From Okibacterium fritillariae (GTDB taxonomy: Bacteria > Actinomycetota > Actinomycetes > Actinomycetales > Microbacteriaceae): a stretch of DNA of 64,000 nt. Below, piece by piece: positions 34,136 to 45,126 of this stretch (within the stretch, counting starts at the first letter, position 1; every line of letters starts with the position of its first letter). The notes under the pieces are model-generated. The model was not told the origin of the DNA, made no database searches, and was given only the letters and a program-made list of their open reading frames with translations. The position numbers were made by a program, and so were the translations under genes. The stretch is from NCBI RefSeq assembly GCF_900167575.1, contig NZ_FUZP01000001.1, positions 496,001 to 560,000 of the forward strand, in the 5' to 3' direction.

Positions 34136-35614
34136 ATGACCCTCGACTCTGCACGGCCTTCCCGAGCCGACGGCGGCGGCCGCGACAGTGGCACCGGCAG
34201 CGGTCACGGTGACGGTGACGGTCGCGGTGACAACGACGTCGTAGCCGGGCGCTACCGCGTCGGCACCCTCATCGGCCGCGGCGGCATGGCGGCGGTCTAT
34301 CGGGCGCAGGACCTCTCGCTCGGTCGTACGGTGGCGCTCAAGCTCTTCGCCGCGGCGGGGGAGTCGGAGAAGGACGAGGGGCGCAAGACATCCGAGATTC
34401 GCTTGCTCGCCTCGTTGAAACACCACGCACTCGTCACCCTCTATGACGCCAGCGATGGATCGGCGCTCGACGGCGAACCGGCCTTCATGGCCATGGAACT
34501 GGTCGAGGGACCGACGCTGTCTCAGCTTCTCGACGCGGGGCCGCTCGATCGCCGCGAGGTCGCTCGCATGGGGGCCGACCTGGCCGAGGCGCTGCATGTC
34601 GTGCACGCGGCGGGTATCGTGCATCGCGACCTCAAGCCGTCGAACGTCTTGCTCGAGGACTCGACCTCGCCCGACCGCCGGTTCCGCGTGAAGCTCGCCG
34701 ACTTCGGCATCGCCTACGTGGTGGATTCGACGCGGCTCACGATGCCGGGCACCCTCGTGGGCACCGCCGCTTATCTCAGCCCCGAGCAGGCGAAGGGCGA
34801 ACCGCCGACACCCGCCAGCGATGTTTACTCGCTCGGGCTGGTCTTGCTCGAGTCACTTACGGGTGAGCGGGCTTTTCCGGGGTCGATGATCGAGGCCGCG
34901 ACCGCACGCCTGCTGCGCGACCCGGTCGTGCCCGAGAGCGTCGGTGCCGACTGGGCCGGGCTCCTCGTCGCCATGACGAACCGCGACCCCGAACAGCGGC
35001 CGGATGCCTTGTCCGTGGCGCGCTCCATCCACGAGTTCTCGACGACGGGGAATCAGGAAAGTCCCGTCGCCGCTGATGCGACCGCCATGTCGACCGTCGC
35101 CGCTCCGCTGCCCCAGACCGATGTGCCGGATGCTTCTGCCGGGGCCGGGGCCGGGGTCGGGGCCGGGGCCGCGAAGGCTGGTTTCGAGAGTGCCGGTTCC
35201 GAGAGTGCCGGCGACGCTCCGACCAGGGCGTTCGAGCTGTCTGACGTGCCGACGACCGAAGTGGATCGGCCGAGTTCGGAGCACGTGCGCACGGAGCACC
35301 ACGCGCGCACGGAGCGCTTCCCGCAGACACCCGCGGTCGTGCCGTCGCGGTCGCACGACGAGGCGCCCACGGTTGCCGCGCCCGTGGCCGACCGCCCCGA
35401 ACAGTCCGGGATGTCGGGCGCCCCGAGAAACCGCTCGGGTCGACGGGCCGTCATCGTCGTCGTCGTGTTCGCCGTGCTGTTGCTCGCGGCCATCGCCATC
35501 GCGATCGCCGTGGCGGCGTCGGGCGGGTCAAGTCCCGATCAGACGCCCCTGCCCGAGGTGACCGGGCCGTTGGGTGTGCATCTGCAGCAGTTGCGAGACG
35601 AGGTGAACCAGTGA
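34136..35614 (+). CDS. Serine/threonine protein kinase, PknB-like
   Basis: A 492-aa Hanks-type kinase. The glycine loop LIGRGGMAAVYRA is near residue 43, followed by the VALKLF lysine, the catalytic HRDLKPSN (about 163-170), ADFGIAY, and the activation-end GTAAYLSPEQ. A long low-complexity linker (about 305-430) leads to one membrane helix (about 438-462) and a short outside tail of about 30 residues. There are no PASTA domains. ATG 34136 has GGAG 6 nt upstream. It overlaps the lipoprotein gene by 4 nt. Confidence 0.9.
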   Translation: MTLDSARPSRADGGGRDSGTGSGHGDGDGRGDNDVVAGRYRVGTLIGRGGMAAVYRAQDLSLGRTVALKLFAAAGESEKDEGRKTSEIRLLASLKHHALVTLYDASDGSALDGEPAFMAMELVEGPTLSQLLDAGPLDRREVARMGADLAEALHVVHAAGIVHRDLKPSNVLLEDSTSPDRRFRVKLADFGIAYVVDSTRLTMPGTLVGTAAYLSPEQAKGEPPTPASDVYSLGLVLLESLTGERAFPGSMIEAATARLLRDPVVPESVGADWAGLLVAMTNRDPEQRPDALSVARSIHEFSTTGNQESPVAADATAMSTVAAPLPQTDVPDASAGAGAGVGAGAAKAGFESAGSESAGDAPTRAFELSDVPTTEVDRPSSEHVRTEHHARTERFPQTPAVVPSRSHDEAPTVAAPVADRPEQSGMSGAPRNRSGRRAVIVVVVFAVLLLAAIAIAIAVAASGGSSPDQTPLPEVTGPLGVHLQQLRDEVNQ

Positions 35615-36252
35615 GTGTTCGTGCGGTGAACGGGAACGAGGGTGGTGTGCGCTTCGGGCGGGTCAGCCGGTCGGTGGCGAGTCGATTCGCGACGAACCGG
35701 TTCGCGGTGAGTGGCGCTGCGGCGTTGGCGCTTGCCGCCACGGTACTGCTTTCCGGCTGTGCGCCGACCGATCCGTCAGACGCTGCGACGGCGCGCCTCG
35801 ACGCGTCGGTCGTGCAGACGGCTGACCGCGCGGCATCCGGTGACTATGCGGGCGCTGCGGCGAGCCTCGACGTCTTGCAGACGCGCCTGGCCGGATACGT
35901 CGAAGCCGGGGATGTGACGGCGGACCGTTCTGCCGAGATCCAGGCGGCCATCGATGCGGTGCGCGCCGACCTGGCGGCGCTGATCGCCGCGCAGACGACG
36001 CCGACTCCCGAGCCGACGGAGACCGAAACCGGGGTGACCGATCAGACTGAGACCGAGGCGCCTGCCCCGGCGCCCGTCGAGACCGTTCCGGGCACCGTCG
36101 AGACGCCGCAGGATGACGATGCCGACGATCAGGCCCCCGACACGTCGCCCGGCAACGGCAACCCGGGGAACGGCAATCCGGGCAACGGTAATCCGGGCAA
36201 TGGGAACCCTGGCAAGGGAAATACGCAGCCCGGCAAGGGTGGCAAGGACTGA
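35611..36252 (+). CDS. Lipoprotein with GNGNP repeats
   Basis: A 213-aa secreted lipoprotein. The signal peptide ends in the lipobox LLSGC, with Cys50; the N-region is unusually long. The mature part has a helical segment (about 55-130), a Thr/Glu/Pro-rich stretch, and five GNGNP repeats near the C-terminus ending in Lys-rich residues that could contact the wall. The GTG start overlaps the kinase stop (GTGA). Coupled translation suggests it works with the kinase, perhaps as an extracytoplasmic partner; this is an inference. Confidence 0.8.
   Translation: MSVRAVNGNEGGVRFGRVSRSVASRFATNRFAVSGAAALALAATVLLSGCAPTDPSDAATARLDASVVQTADRAASGDYAGAAASLDVLQTRLAGYVEAGDVTADRSAEIQAAIDAVRADLAALIAAQTTPTPEPTETETGVTDQTETEAPAPAPVETVPGTVETPQDDDADDQAPDTSPGNGNPGNGNPGNGNPGNGNPGKGNTQPGKGGKD
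36151..36225 (+). repeat. Five 15-bp units encoding GNGNP
   Basis: Five consecutive 15-bp units of the GGCAACGGCAACCCG type, in frame, with third-position variation. Confidence 0.9.
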
Positions 36253-36374
36253 CGGCTGGCTCGCCGTGCGGCAGGCGCGCCTGTTGCCGGTCACGTGCCG
36301 TCCGCCAGGGCACGATCGGACGTCTCTACAGACAGGCGCTCGGCGTTCGTCATGTCATCGACAGGGTTGACCAA

Positions 36375-36400
36375 ACGTGGGGGCGCGGGGACGCGGCTTC

Positions 36401-36414
<14 letters not shown>
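36375..36414 (-). terminator. Hairpin spanning the stop codon of the UvrA-like gene
   Basis: ACGTGGGGGC (36375-36384) pairs with GCCCCCACGT (36405-36414). The right arm encodes the last residues of the UvrA-like protein, and its stop codon (36401-36403) lies in the loop. GTTTGG follows on the minus strand. It can also stop readthrough from the lipoprotein gene. Confidence 0.65.
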
Positions 36415-38671
<2,257 letters not shown>

Positions 38672-38721
38672 GCTGGCCTCACTCGGATCGTTGAGGCGAG
38701 ACTAGCGCGAACCACCGACGC

Positions 38722-39231
38722 TCAGAGGGGTCGATGCATGACGTGCAGGCCGACCGGGCCGAGCCGGCGGTGGTCGTAGGCCGCGGGCACGGTGCCGATG
38801 ATCTCGAAACCGAGTTTTCGCCAGAGCGCGACGGCCGGCGTGTTGCTTTCGACGACGGCGTTGAACTGCATGGCGCGGTAGCCGGCATCCGTGGCCCAGG
38901 CGATCGCCCACTCGCCGAGCGCGCGGCCGAGACCGCGGCCGTGCTGCGCCGGGTCGACCATGAAACTGGCAGTGGCCACGTGCGCGCCCCGTCCGGGCCG
39001 GTTGGGCAGGACCTTGGCCGTGCCCAGGACGGCGTCGCGGTCGTCGGGGCGTGTCGACACCGCGACGACCACGATGCCGGGCTGCTCGATCATCCACAGC
39101 TCTCGTGCGTCGTCGGCAGTGAGGCCCTCGGGCAGGGCGTAGGTTTCGCCGGCCTCGACGATGTCGCGGAAGATCGGCCAGATGGCGGGCCAGTCGGCCG
39201 AGGTGGCGGGGCGGATGTCGAAATCGCTCAC
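38722..39231 (-). CDS. GNAT family N-acetyltransferase
   Basis: A 169-aa GNAT protein. The acetyl-CoA loop is QHGRGLGRALGEW (about residue 96), and the tail ALWRKLGFEIIGTVPAAYDH resembles the phosphinothricin acetyltransferase-like subgroup. ATG 39231 overlaps the HxlR gene stop by 4 nt, so it is translated from the regulator's mRNA. The substrate is unknown; small-molecule detoxification is plausible given the regulator. Confidence 0.87.
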   Translation of the reverse strand: MSDFDIRPATSADWPAIWPIFRDIVEAGETYALPEGLTADDARELWMIEQPGIVVVAVSTRPDDRDAVLGTAKVLPNRPGRGAHVATASFMVDPAQHGRGLGRALGEWAIAWATDAGYRAMQFNAVVESNTPAVALWRKLGFEIIGTVPAAYDHRRLGPVGLHVMHRPL

Positions 39232-39662
39232 GCCGCACCCTGCGCCTGGTGCTCGATCACGCGGCCCGCGTTGGTGCCGACCCAGCGCAGCAGTGGCACG
39301 AGGTGGGCGGCGAGTTCGTGCCCGAGCGGCGTGAGGCTGTAGTCGACGCGGGGTGGGATGACGGGCTGCGCGGCGCGGTGCACGAAGCCGTCGGCCTCGA
39401 GCAACTTGAGCGTCTGCGCGAGCATCTTCTCGCTGATGCCGTCAATGGAGCGGCGCAGTTCGCCCCAGCGCAGCGACTCGGCCTCGAGGGCGACGAGCAC
39501 GAGAACACCCCATTTGCTCGTGACATGGTCGAGGATGGCTCGACTCGGGCATTGCGCATCGAAGACGTTGCCCAGCAGCTGCTGCTCGGCCGTCATGCCG
39601 CCGGCGGGTGAGTCGGGCCACACGGTCTGTCGGATGCGCTCGCGGACGTCGTTTTCGCTCAT
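39228..39662 (-). CDS. HxlR family regulator
   Basis: A 144-aa winged-helix HxlR regulator. The conserved Cys lies in the N-terminal CPSRAILDHVTSKWGVLVLVAL (about residue 40). RWGELRRSIDGISEKMLAQTLKLLEADGFV covers the recognition helices. Such proteins, including YtfH and QorR, often sense redox or quinone stress through Cys. ATG 39662 is chosen over a TTG nine bases upstream. It is divergent from a QorB-like gene, an arrangement also known for E. coli ytfH/ytfG. Confidence 0.9.
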   Translation of the reverse strand: MSENDVRERIRQTVWPDSPAGGMTAEQQLLGNVFDAQCPSRAILDHVTSKWGVLVLVALEAESLRWGELRRSIDGISEKMLAQTLKLLEADGFVHRAAQPVIPPRVDYSLTPLGHELAAHLVPLLRWVGTNAGRVIEHQAQGAA

Positions 39663-39673
39663 GCGAACCAACT

Positions 39674-39689
39674 TACCAAAAAGTGGGTA
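39674..39689. promoter_or_regulatory. Candidate HxlR operator
   Basis: TACCAAAAAGTGGGTA has mirrored TACC/GGTA ends and sits just upstream of the HxlR start in the 105-bp divergent region. TATAGC-like and TAGGCT-like -10 candidates lie nearby at about 39708-39730. Confidence 0.4.
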
Positions 39690-39767
39690 CCTGCGGTTGG
39701 GAAGCTTCTAGCCTAGCCTCGGTTATAGCACTCAGAGGCTTCCGAACGGAGGCCGGGAAAGGACACC

Positions 39768-40622
<855 letters not shown>

Positions 40623-40687
40623 CCGATTTCGGCGCGCTGTCCCTGTCGCTCTGCGACCCGCGGCGGCGCAGAGCGGGACCACGAGTT

Positions 40688-40717
40688 ACGGCCCCGGTGT
40701 TCACACACCGGGGCCGT
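40688..40717. terminator. Bidirectional terminator
   Basis: A perfect 13-bp stem (ACGGCCCCGGTGT with ACACCGGGGCCGT) and a 4-nt TCAC loop, between converging genes. Confidence 0.85.
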
Positions 40718-40725
40718 TCGCCTCG

Positions 40726-40772
40726 GGTCGCCGTTCGGCTTAGGCCTGAGGTCGCCGTTCGGCTTAGGCCTG
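40726..40772. repeat. 24-bp tandem duplication over the 3' end of the CurA-type gene
   Basis: GGTCGCCGTTCGGCTTAGGC plus CTGA occurs twice, with period 24 (40726-40749 and 40750-40772). The second copy includes the gene's stop codon at 40764, so the duplication leaves the protein unchanged. Confidence 0.85.
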
Positions 40773-41792
40773 GGGTGCCGCCACGCGGACGACCATCTTG
40801 CCCGTGTTGGCGCCCTGCATGAGCTGCAGGAAGGCGTCGAAGGTGTTCTCGATGCCGTCGACGACGGTCTCGTCGAAGACGACGTCGCCGTTCTGCAGCC
40901 AGGTGCTCATCTGCGAGATGAAGTCGGGGAAGTGACGCGTGTAGTTGCCGACCGTGAAGCCCTTGAGGGTGAGGCCGCGCGTGACGATGTTGGCCATGTT
41001 CTTGGGGCCAACGGGCTTTTCGGTGCTGTTGTAGTCGGCGATGGCGCCGCACAGTGCGCCGCGGCCGCCGTCGTTGAAGGCGCCGAGGGCTGCCTCGAGG
41101 TGCTCGCCGCCGACGTTGTCGAAGTAGACATCGATGCCCTGGGGCGCCGCCTCTGCCAGCTGCTCGGCCACGGGGCCGTCTTTGTAGTTGAAGGCCGCAT
41201 CGAAGCCGTACTTCTCGGTGAGCAACGCGACCTTCTCGGCCGAACCGGCCGAGCCGATCACGCGAGAGGCGCCCGTGAGGCGGGCGATCTGGCCGACCAT
41301 GGAGCCCACGGCGCCGGCGGCACCCGACACGAAGACGGCGTCGCCCTGCGTGAGCTGCGCGATCTCCTTCAGGCCGACGAAAGCCGTGAAGGCCGTCATG
41401 CCGAGCACGCTCAGGTAGGCGGAGTTGGGGACGCCGGGAATTTCTTCGACGACGCGGAAGCCGGCGGCGTCGCCCTGCGTCAGGTCGCGCCATCCCTCCT
41501 GGTGCACGACGACGGCACCCACGGGCACGTCGTCCGATCGGGACTCGACGACGCGGCCGACCGCGCCGCCCGTCATGGTCTCGCCGAGGGCGTAGGGCGG
41601 GGTGTAGGACTTGACGTCGTTCATGCGGCCGCGCATGTAGGGGTCGACCGAGAGGAACTCGTTCGCGACGCGCACCTGGCCGTCTTCGAGGTCGGGCAGC
41701 TCGACGGTGACGGTGCGCACATCGTCGGTCGTCGGCCAGCCGCTCGGGCGGCGGACGAGCTGGATCTGGGTGGATGTGCGGGGTGAAGCCAT
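40764..41792 (-). CDS. NADP-dependent oxidoreductase (CurA/LTB4-dehydrogenase-like MDR)
   Basis: A 342-aa zinc-independent medium-chain reductase of the CurA/leukotriene B4 dehydrogenase family, which reduces alpha,beta-unsaturated carbonyls or curcumin-like compounds. Motifs are LSVDPYMRGRM (about residue 49), LGMTAFTAFVGL and the nucleotide loop SGAAGAVGSMVGQ. An AAGGAA site supports ATG 41792. It is divergent from a TetR gene across 95 bp with a clear palindrome, so it is probably induced by an electrophile. Confidence 0.9.
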   Translation of the reverse strand: MASPRTSTQIQLVRRPSGWPTTDDVRTVTVELPDLEDGQVRVANEFLSVDPYMRGRMNDVKSYTPPYALGETMTGGAVGRVVESRSDDVPVGAVVVHQEGWRDLTQGDAAGFRVVEEIPGVPNSAYLSVLGMTAFTAFVGLKEIAQLTQGDAVFVSGAAGAVGSMVGQIARLTGASRVIGSAGSAEKVALLTEKYGFDAAFNYKDGPVAEQLAEAAPQGIDVYFDNVGGEHLEAALGAFNDGGRGALCGAIADYNSTEKPVGPKNMANIVTRGLTLKGFTVGNYTRHFPDFISQMSTWLQNGDVVFDETVVDGIENTFDAFLQLMQGANTGKMVVRVAAPQA

Positions 41793-41833
41793 CGGTATTC
41801 CTTCGCTACGGGGGTGGTGTGCGGTGTGAACCG

Positions 41834-41862
41834 CTAGTACGATAGTGAACCGATCGGTACAA
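41834..41862 (-). promoter_or_regulatory. Promoter with TetR operator between -35 and -10
   Basis: On the minus strand TTGTAC (41862-41857) and TACTAG (41839-41834) are 17 bp apart. The palindrome ACCGATCGGT (41849-41858) fills much of the spacer, a standard place for TetR-family repression. It is close enough to affect the tetR promoter as well. Confidence 0.7.
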
Positions 41863-41887
41863 AAAAGCAAGAGCGAAATGAGGCGGC

Positions 41888-42565
41888 ATGGGCCGGCAAC
41901 AAGTCTTCGACACGGTGCACGCCGTCGAGGCCGCGCGCGATCTCTTCTGGCAGCTCGGCTATGAGGCCGTGTCGCTGACCGATCTCGAGCGGGCCACGGG
42001 TCTCAATCGCTCGAGCATCTACAACGCCTTCGGCAGCAAGCGCGGCCTGTTCGACGTGGCCGTCGAGAACTACCTCGAGACCATCATCCGCCCGCGCATC
42101 GCGCCCCTGCTCGACCCGTCGAATTCGCCGAGCGCAGCCGCCGACGCGCTCATCCGCTACTTCACCGCACTGGCCGAGACCGTTGCCGCCCTGCCCGCGG
42201 ATTCACCGCGCCAAGGGTGCCTGCTCGTCACGGCGGCCCCGGGCATCGCGGGGCAGGACGAGACGGTCCGCCAGGTCGTCGCCGACTATCACTCCGAGCT
42301 CGTCGGCGCCTTCACCGCGGCCCTCGAGCGCGCCGGCGGTGCGCAGGCTGGCGAGGTGCAGGTCGCCGCTGCTCAGGATCGTCAGACGCACGCCGATCGC
42401 CCGAGCGACCCGAAGTCCGTGTCTCGCGCTCGGCTGTTGGCATCACTCTCCGTGTCGGCGTTCGCACTCGCCAAGGTCGATCGCGGAGAATCGATCGTGC
42501 TGCTGCACACGGGCGCCGACTTCGCGACCGAGTGGACCGAGGCGGCGCACCTGCAGCGCTTCTAG
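41888..42565 (+). CDS. TetR/AcrR family regulator
   Basis: A 225-aa TetR-type repressor. The N-terminal helix-turn-helix is LTDLERATGLNRSSIYNAFGSKRGLF (about residues 30-55). The C-terminal ligand domain contains RQGCLLVTAAPG, a pattern of the AcuR/YxaF-like C-terminal family. Divergent from the CurA-type reductase, which it probably controls. A GAGG site precedes ATG 41888. Residues about 150-175 form a Gln/Ala/Asp-rich loop. Confidence 0.9.
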   Translation: MGRQQVFDTVHAVEAARDLFWQLGYEAVSLTDLERATGLNRSSIYNAFGSKRGLFDVAVENYLETIIRPRIAPLLDPSNSPSAAADALIRYFTALAETVAALPADSPRQGCLLVTAAPGIAGQDETVRQVVADYHSELVGAFTAALERAGGAQAGEVQVAAAQDRQTHADRPSDPKSVSRARLLASLSVSAFALAKVDRGESIVLLHTGADFATEWTEAAHLQRF

Positions 42566-42611
42566 AGCGCCTTGCGCATCTGTGCCCGTTTAGAGCGCCT
42601 TGCGCATCTGT
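42563..42611. repeat. 28-bp tandem duplication over the 3' end of the GNAT gene
   Basis: TAGAGCGCCTTGCGCATCTG plus T occurs at 42563-42583 and 42591-42611 (period 28). The second copy encodes the GNAT C-terminal residues QMRKAL; the first copy starts at the tetR stop codon. Confidence 0.85.
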
Positions 42612-43054
42612 AGCGATGTGGTCTCGAAGCCCATCGACTCGTAGAGCGAACGCGCCACCGTGTTGAAGCCGAAAACGTTGAGGGCCAACGATGCATAACC
42701 GGCGTCGCGTGCCCACTCCTCGGCCGCGCGCATGGTGGCGCGGCCAAAACCTTTGCCGCGCTGAGCCGCATCGATCTCGATGTCCCACACCCAGGCCACG
42801 CCGTCGAGACCGTCCGGGTGCGGGCCGACCCACAGCACACCCACGCGTTCACCGTCATGATTCACCACGAGCACCTCGTGGCCCGCGGCGGGCCGGCCGC
42901 CCGCGAAATATGTGGCCTGAGAATCGTCCGCACGGCGGGTGGCTGCCGCTTCGTCGTCTCCGGCCGCGATGCGGTGCGCGCGATACTCCGCACGCTGGAG
43001 CTCGAGCCAGGCCGGCAACTCCTGCTCGGGGAACGTCACCAATTCAATCGTCAT
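42590..43054 (-). CDS. GNAT family N-acetyltransferase
   Basis: A 154-aa GNAT protein with the acetyl-CoA loop QRGKGFGRATM (about residue 98) and the tail LNVFGFNTVARSLYESMGFETTS, a RimI-like C-terminal half. The N-terminal half holds a polar helix (LQRAEYRAHRIAAGDDEAAATRRAD) like acetyltransferases acting on small amines. The last six residues come from a duplicated 28-bp segment. The substrate is unknown. Confidence 0.85.
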   Translation of the reverse strand: MTIELVTFPEQELPAWLELQRAEYRAHRIAAGDDEAAATRRADDSQATYFAGGRPAAGHEVLVVNHDGERVGVLWVGPHPDGLDGVAWVWDIEIDAAQRGKGFGRATMRAAEEWARDAGYASLALNVFGFNTVARSLYESMGFETTSLQMRKAL

Positions 43055-43181
43055 TCCCCCAGTCTGGCATCGCCGACATCCTGAGCCCCAGCTGTGCGAT
43101 GACGCCGAATGGTCCGCTCGAACGATCCGGATGGACCCTGCGACCGGTCCGCTCGCGCACCGACTTTCTTAGCGTGGAAAC

Positions 43182-43763
43182 ATGACCCACACCGGAACAC
43201 TCGCCTACCCGTCGCCGTCGCACACGCCCGGTCGTGGCGTGCCGTCGCCGAGTTCCTCCGAACGTCGGGTGGCGTCGCCCGCCGGGGCAGGCCGCGCGAC
43301 ATCGGGCGGGCAGTCTCTGCCCCCGCGCCGTTCCCGCGGCCGTCGCGTCGCCCGCGGAGTCGTCGCAGTCCTGGCCGTGATCTACTTGGCGGTCGTCGGT
43401 TTCATCACGCTCACGCCCGCGGGGCACGGGGATGCCGTGAGCCAGCTGTCGGGCCGTGCGTTCAGCTTCATCGGCAGCCTGCCCCTGCCGGCCGGTTTTA
43501 CGAGCGCCGACGCCGAGTTCGCGCTCAACGTGCTCATGTTCGCGCCGCTCGGAGTCTTCGCCGTTCTCCTCTTCGGCGCGCGGGGGTTCTGGCTCGCCGC
43601 CCTCGCCGGTCTCGCGCTCAGCGTGGGCATCGAGTGGGTGCAGGAGTTCGTTCCGTCGCGCGTCAGCGACCCGCGGGACCTGTTGGCAAACGGCACAGGC
43701 GCGGTCGTGGGAGCCCTGCTGGCCCTGCCGTTCGCCCCGCTGTTTCGCACCCGCCGCCGCTGA
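43182..43763 (+). CDS. VanZ-like membrane protein
   Basis: A 193-aa protein. The first 60 residues are Ser/Pro/Arg-rich and cytoplasmic. VanZ-like membrane segments follow (about 60-80, 112-130, 132-150 and 165-185), with NVLMFAPLGV and IEWVQEFVPSRVSDPRDLLANGTGAVVG, the VanZ core. VanZ relatives affect teicoplanin resistance in enterococci; in actinomycetes the role is unknown and no van cluster is present. Confidence 0.82.
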   Translation: MTHTGTLAYPSPSHTPGRGVPSPSSSERRVASPAGAGRATSGGQSLPPRRSRGRRVARGVVAVLAVIYLAVVGFITLTPAGHGDAVSQLSGRAFSFIGSLPLPAGFTSADAEFALNVLMFAPLGVFAVLLFGARGFWLAALAGLALSVGIEWVQEFVPSRVSDPRDLLANGTGAVVGALLALPFAPLFRTRRR

Positions 43764-43786
43764 TGCCCGCCGAGGCTCGCAGGAAT

Positions 43787-43820
43787 CTCGCCGCCGCGAG
43801 GACGTGCCCGGCGGCGAGAC
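43787..43820. terminator. Bidirectional terminator
   Basis: TCTCGCCGCC (43787-43796) pairs perfectly with GGCGGCGAGA (43811-43820), between converging genes. Confidence 0.75.
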
Positions 43821-43832
43821 CGCGCCGCGCCG

Positions 43833-44876
43833 CTACATGCGCGTCGCGTGTGCCTGGTTCTCGGCTTTGATGCCCTCGTAGTCGCCGAAGAGCGCGTGCT
43901 TGGTCATATCGGCGCTCATGGCGCTTCCTTCGGGCGTGCGACCGATCGATTCGGCCAGCGCGCGGATGTGGTGCGGCCCGGCGCCACAACAGAGCCCGAC
44001 ATAGTCGACCCCGGCGGCCACGGCGGCGCGGCCCCAGTCGGCGACCTCGTAGCGGTTGACGGTGAACGGGTCGAGCGCGGTGGGGAAAGCGCGCCCATTG
44101 CCGGCCGCCGCGGCCAGCGGGTCTTCGAGCGCCTGGAATGTCTTGTGCTCGTCGGTGGTGCGATAGGGCACGGGCAGCGCCGCGACGGGCACCGATACGG
44201 CGGCGCGGATCTCTTCGATGAGCGGCATGATCGTCCACAGCCCGCGGTGGCAGTTGAGGCCGATGACGCTCGCGCCCGCGTCTTCGATGCGGCGCGCGGC
44301 GTCGGTGAATGACCAGCCCTCGCGCGTGCGATCGGTTTGGTGGGGCGCGAGCGTGACGACGGCCGTGAGCCCGGCATCGACGATCGCCTTCGTGGCGATG
44401 AGGGCCTCGCCCGCGTAGGCCATGGTCTCGGCGACGATGTAGTCGACCCCCGCGTCGGCCGCCCAGCCGATCTGCTCGTCGAAGATGGCGCGGATGAAAC
44501 GGTCTTCGGCGTCGTCGCCCCCGACGTAGAGGTTGGTGTTGCAGATGTTGCCCGCCGCGATGGTGCCGGTCTCGGCTGCGATGCCCGTGGCGATGCGCAG
44601 CGCGTTGCGGTTGAGCGGCTCGAGCAGGTGCTCCTTGCCGATGACGCGCATCTTCTCGCGGTGACCGTAGTAGGTGAACGCCTCGACGACGTCGGACCCC
44701 GCGCGCACGAACTCGCGGTGCAGCTCGGCCACCTTCTCGGGATGCTCGAGCACCACCTCGGGCACGTAGGCGCCAGCCTGCACATAACCGCGACGCTCGA
44801 GCTCGAAGAGGTAGCCCTCGGCGACGACGACGGGGCCGTCGGCCAGCTTCTGCAGGAGTTTCGATGTGGGTGCCAT
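43833..44876 (-). CDS. Homocysteine S-methyltransferase (BHMT-like)
   Basis: A 347-aa protein of the cobalamin-independent homocysteine methyltransferase fold. It resembles betaine-homocysteine methyltransferases. Zinc-ligand Cys are expected in GLNCHRG and GLCCGAG. A FTYYGHREKM segment near residue 67 fits the BHMT N-terminus. It would make methionine from homocysteine using betaine or another methyl donor. ATG 44876 is chosen; the upstream in-frame extension has no family similarity. No SAM riboswitch is apparent in the 250-nt leader region. Confidence 0.88.
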   Translation of the reverse strand: MAPTSKLLQKLADGPVVVAEGYLFELERRGYVQAGAYVPEVVLEHPEKVAELHREFVRAGSDVVEAFTYYGHREKMRVIGKEHLLEPLNRNALRIATGIAAETGTIAAGNICNTNLYVGGDDAEDRFIRAIFDEQIGWAADAGVDYIVAETMAYAGEALIATKAIVDAGLTAVVTLAPHQTDRTREGWSFTDAARRIEDAGASVIGLNCHRGLWTIMPLIEEIRAAVSVPVAALPVPYRTTDEHKTFQALEDPLAAAAGNGRAFPTALDPFTVNRYEVADWGRAAVAAGVDYVGLCCGAGPHHIRALAESIGRTPEGSAMSADMTKHALFGDYEGIKAENQAHATRM

Positions 44877-45040
44877 GGTGCCTCGATCGGTCGGTAGGTC
44901 GCGAGATGTCGCGGGGAATCGTGGATCTGCCGAGCGCACACGCACGCCCGGAAGGTGCCGGTCAGTCTGGCAGAACGGCCACCGCGCAGGTCTTGTGTTG
45001 CGTTGGATGACGCGAACCCGGGGCGGGCCGGACACGAGAA

Positions 45041-45076
45041 AGCGCCGACATCCCCATGATGGGTGATGCCGGCGCT
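45041..45076 (-). terminator. Terminator of the zinc alcohol dehydrogenase gene
   Basis: On the minus strand AGCGCCGGCATC pairs with GATGTCGGCGCT with one mismatch, followed by TTTCTCG. The remaining 44877-45040 stretch shows no recognised element. Confidence 0.75.
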
Positions 45077-45126
45077 CGCCCGTTCGACGGGTCGAAATGA
45101 GCCGAAAAGGTTCGAAAAAACCCGAA

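Noticed and set aside
44877-45126. SAM or cobalamin riboswitch before the homocysteine methyltransferase gene
   Set aside because: I found no SAM-I/SAM-II or B12-box-like conserved core; only the terminator of the upstream gene is evident.
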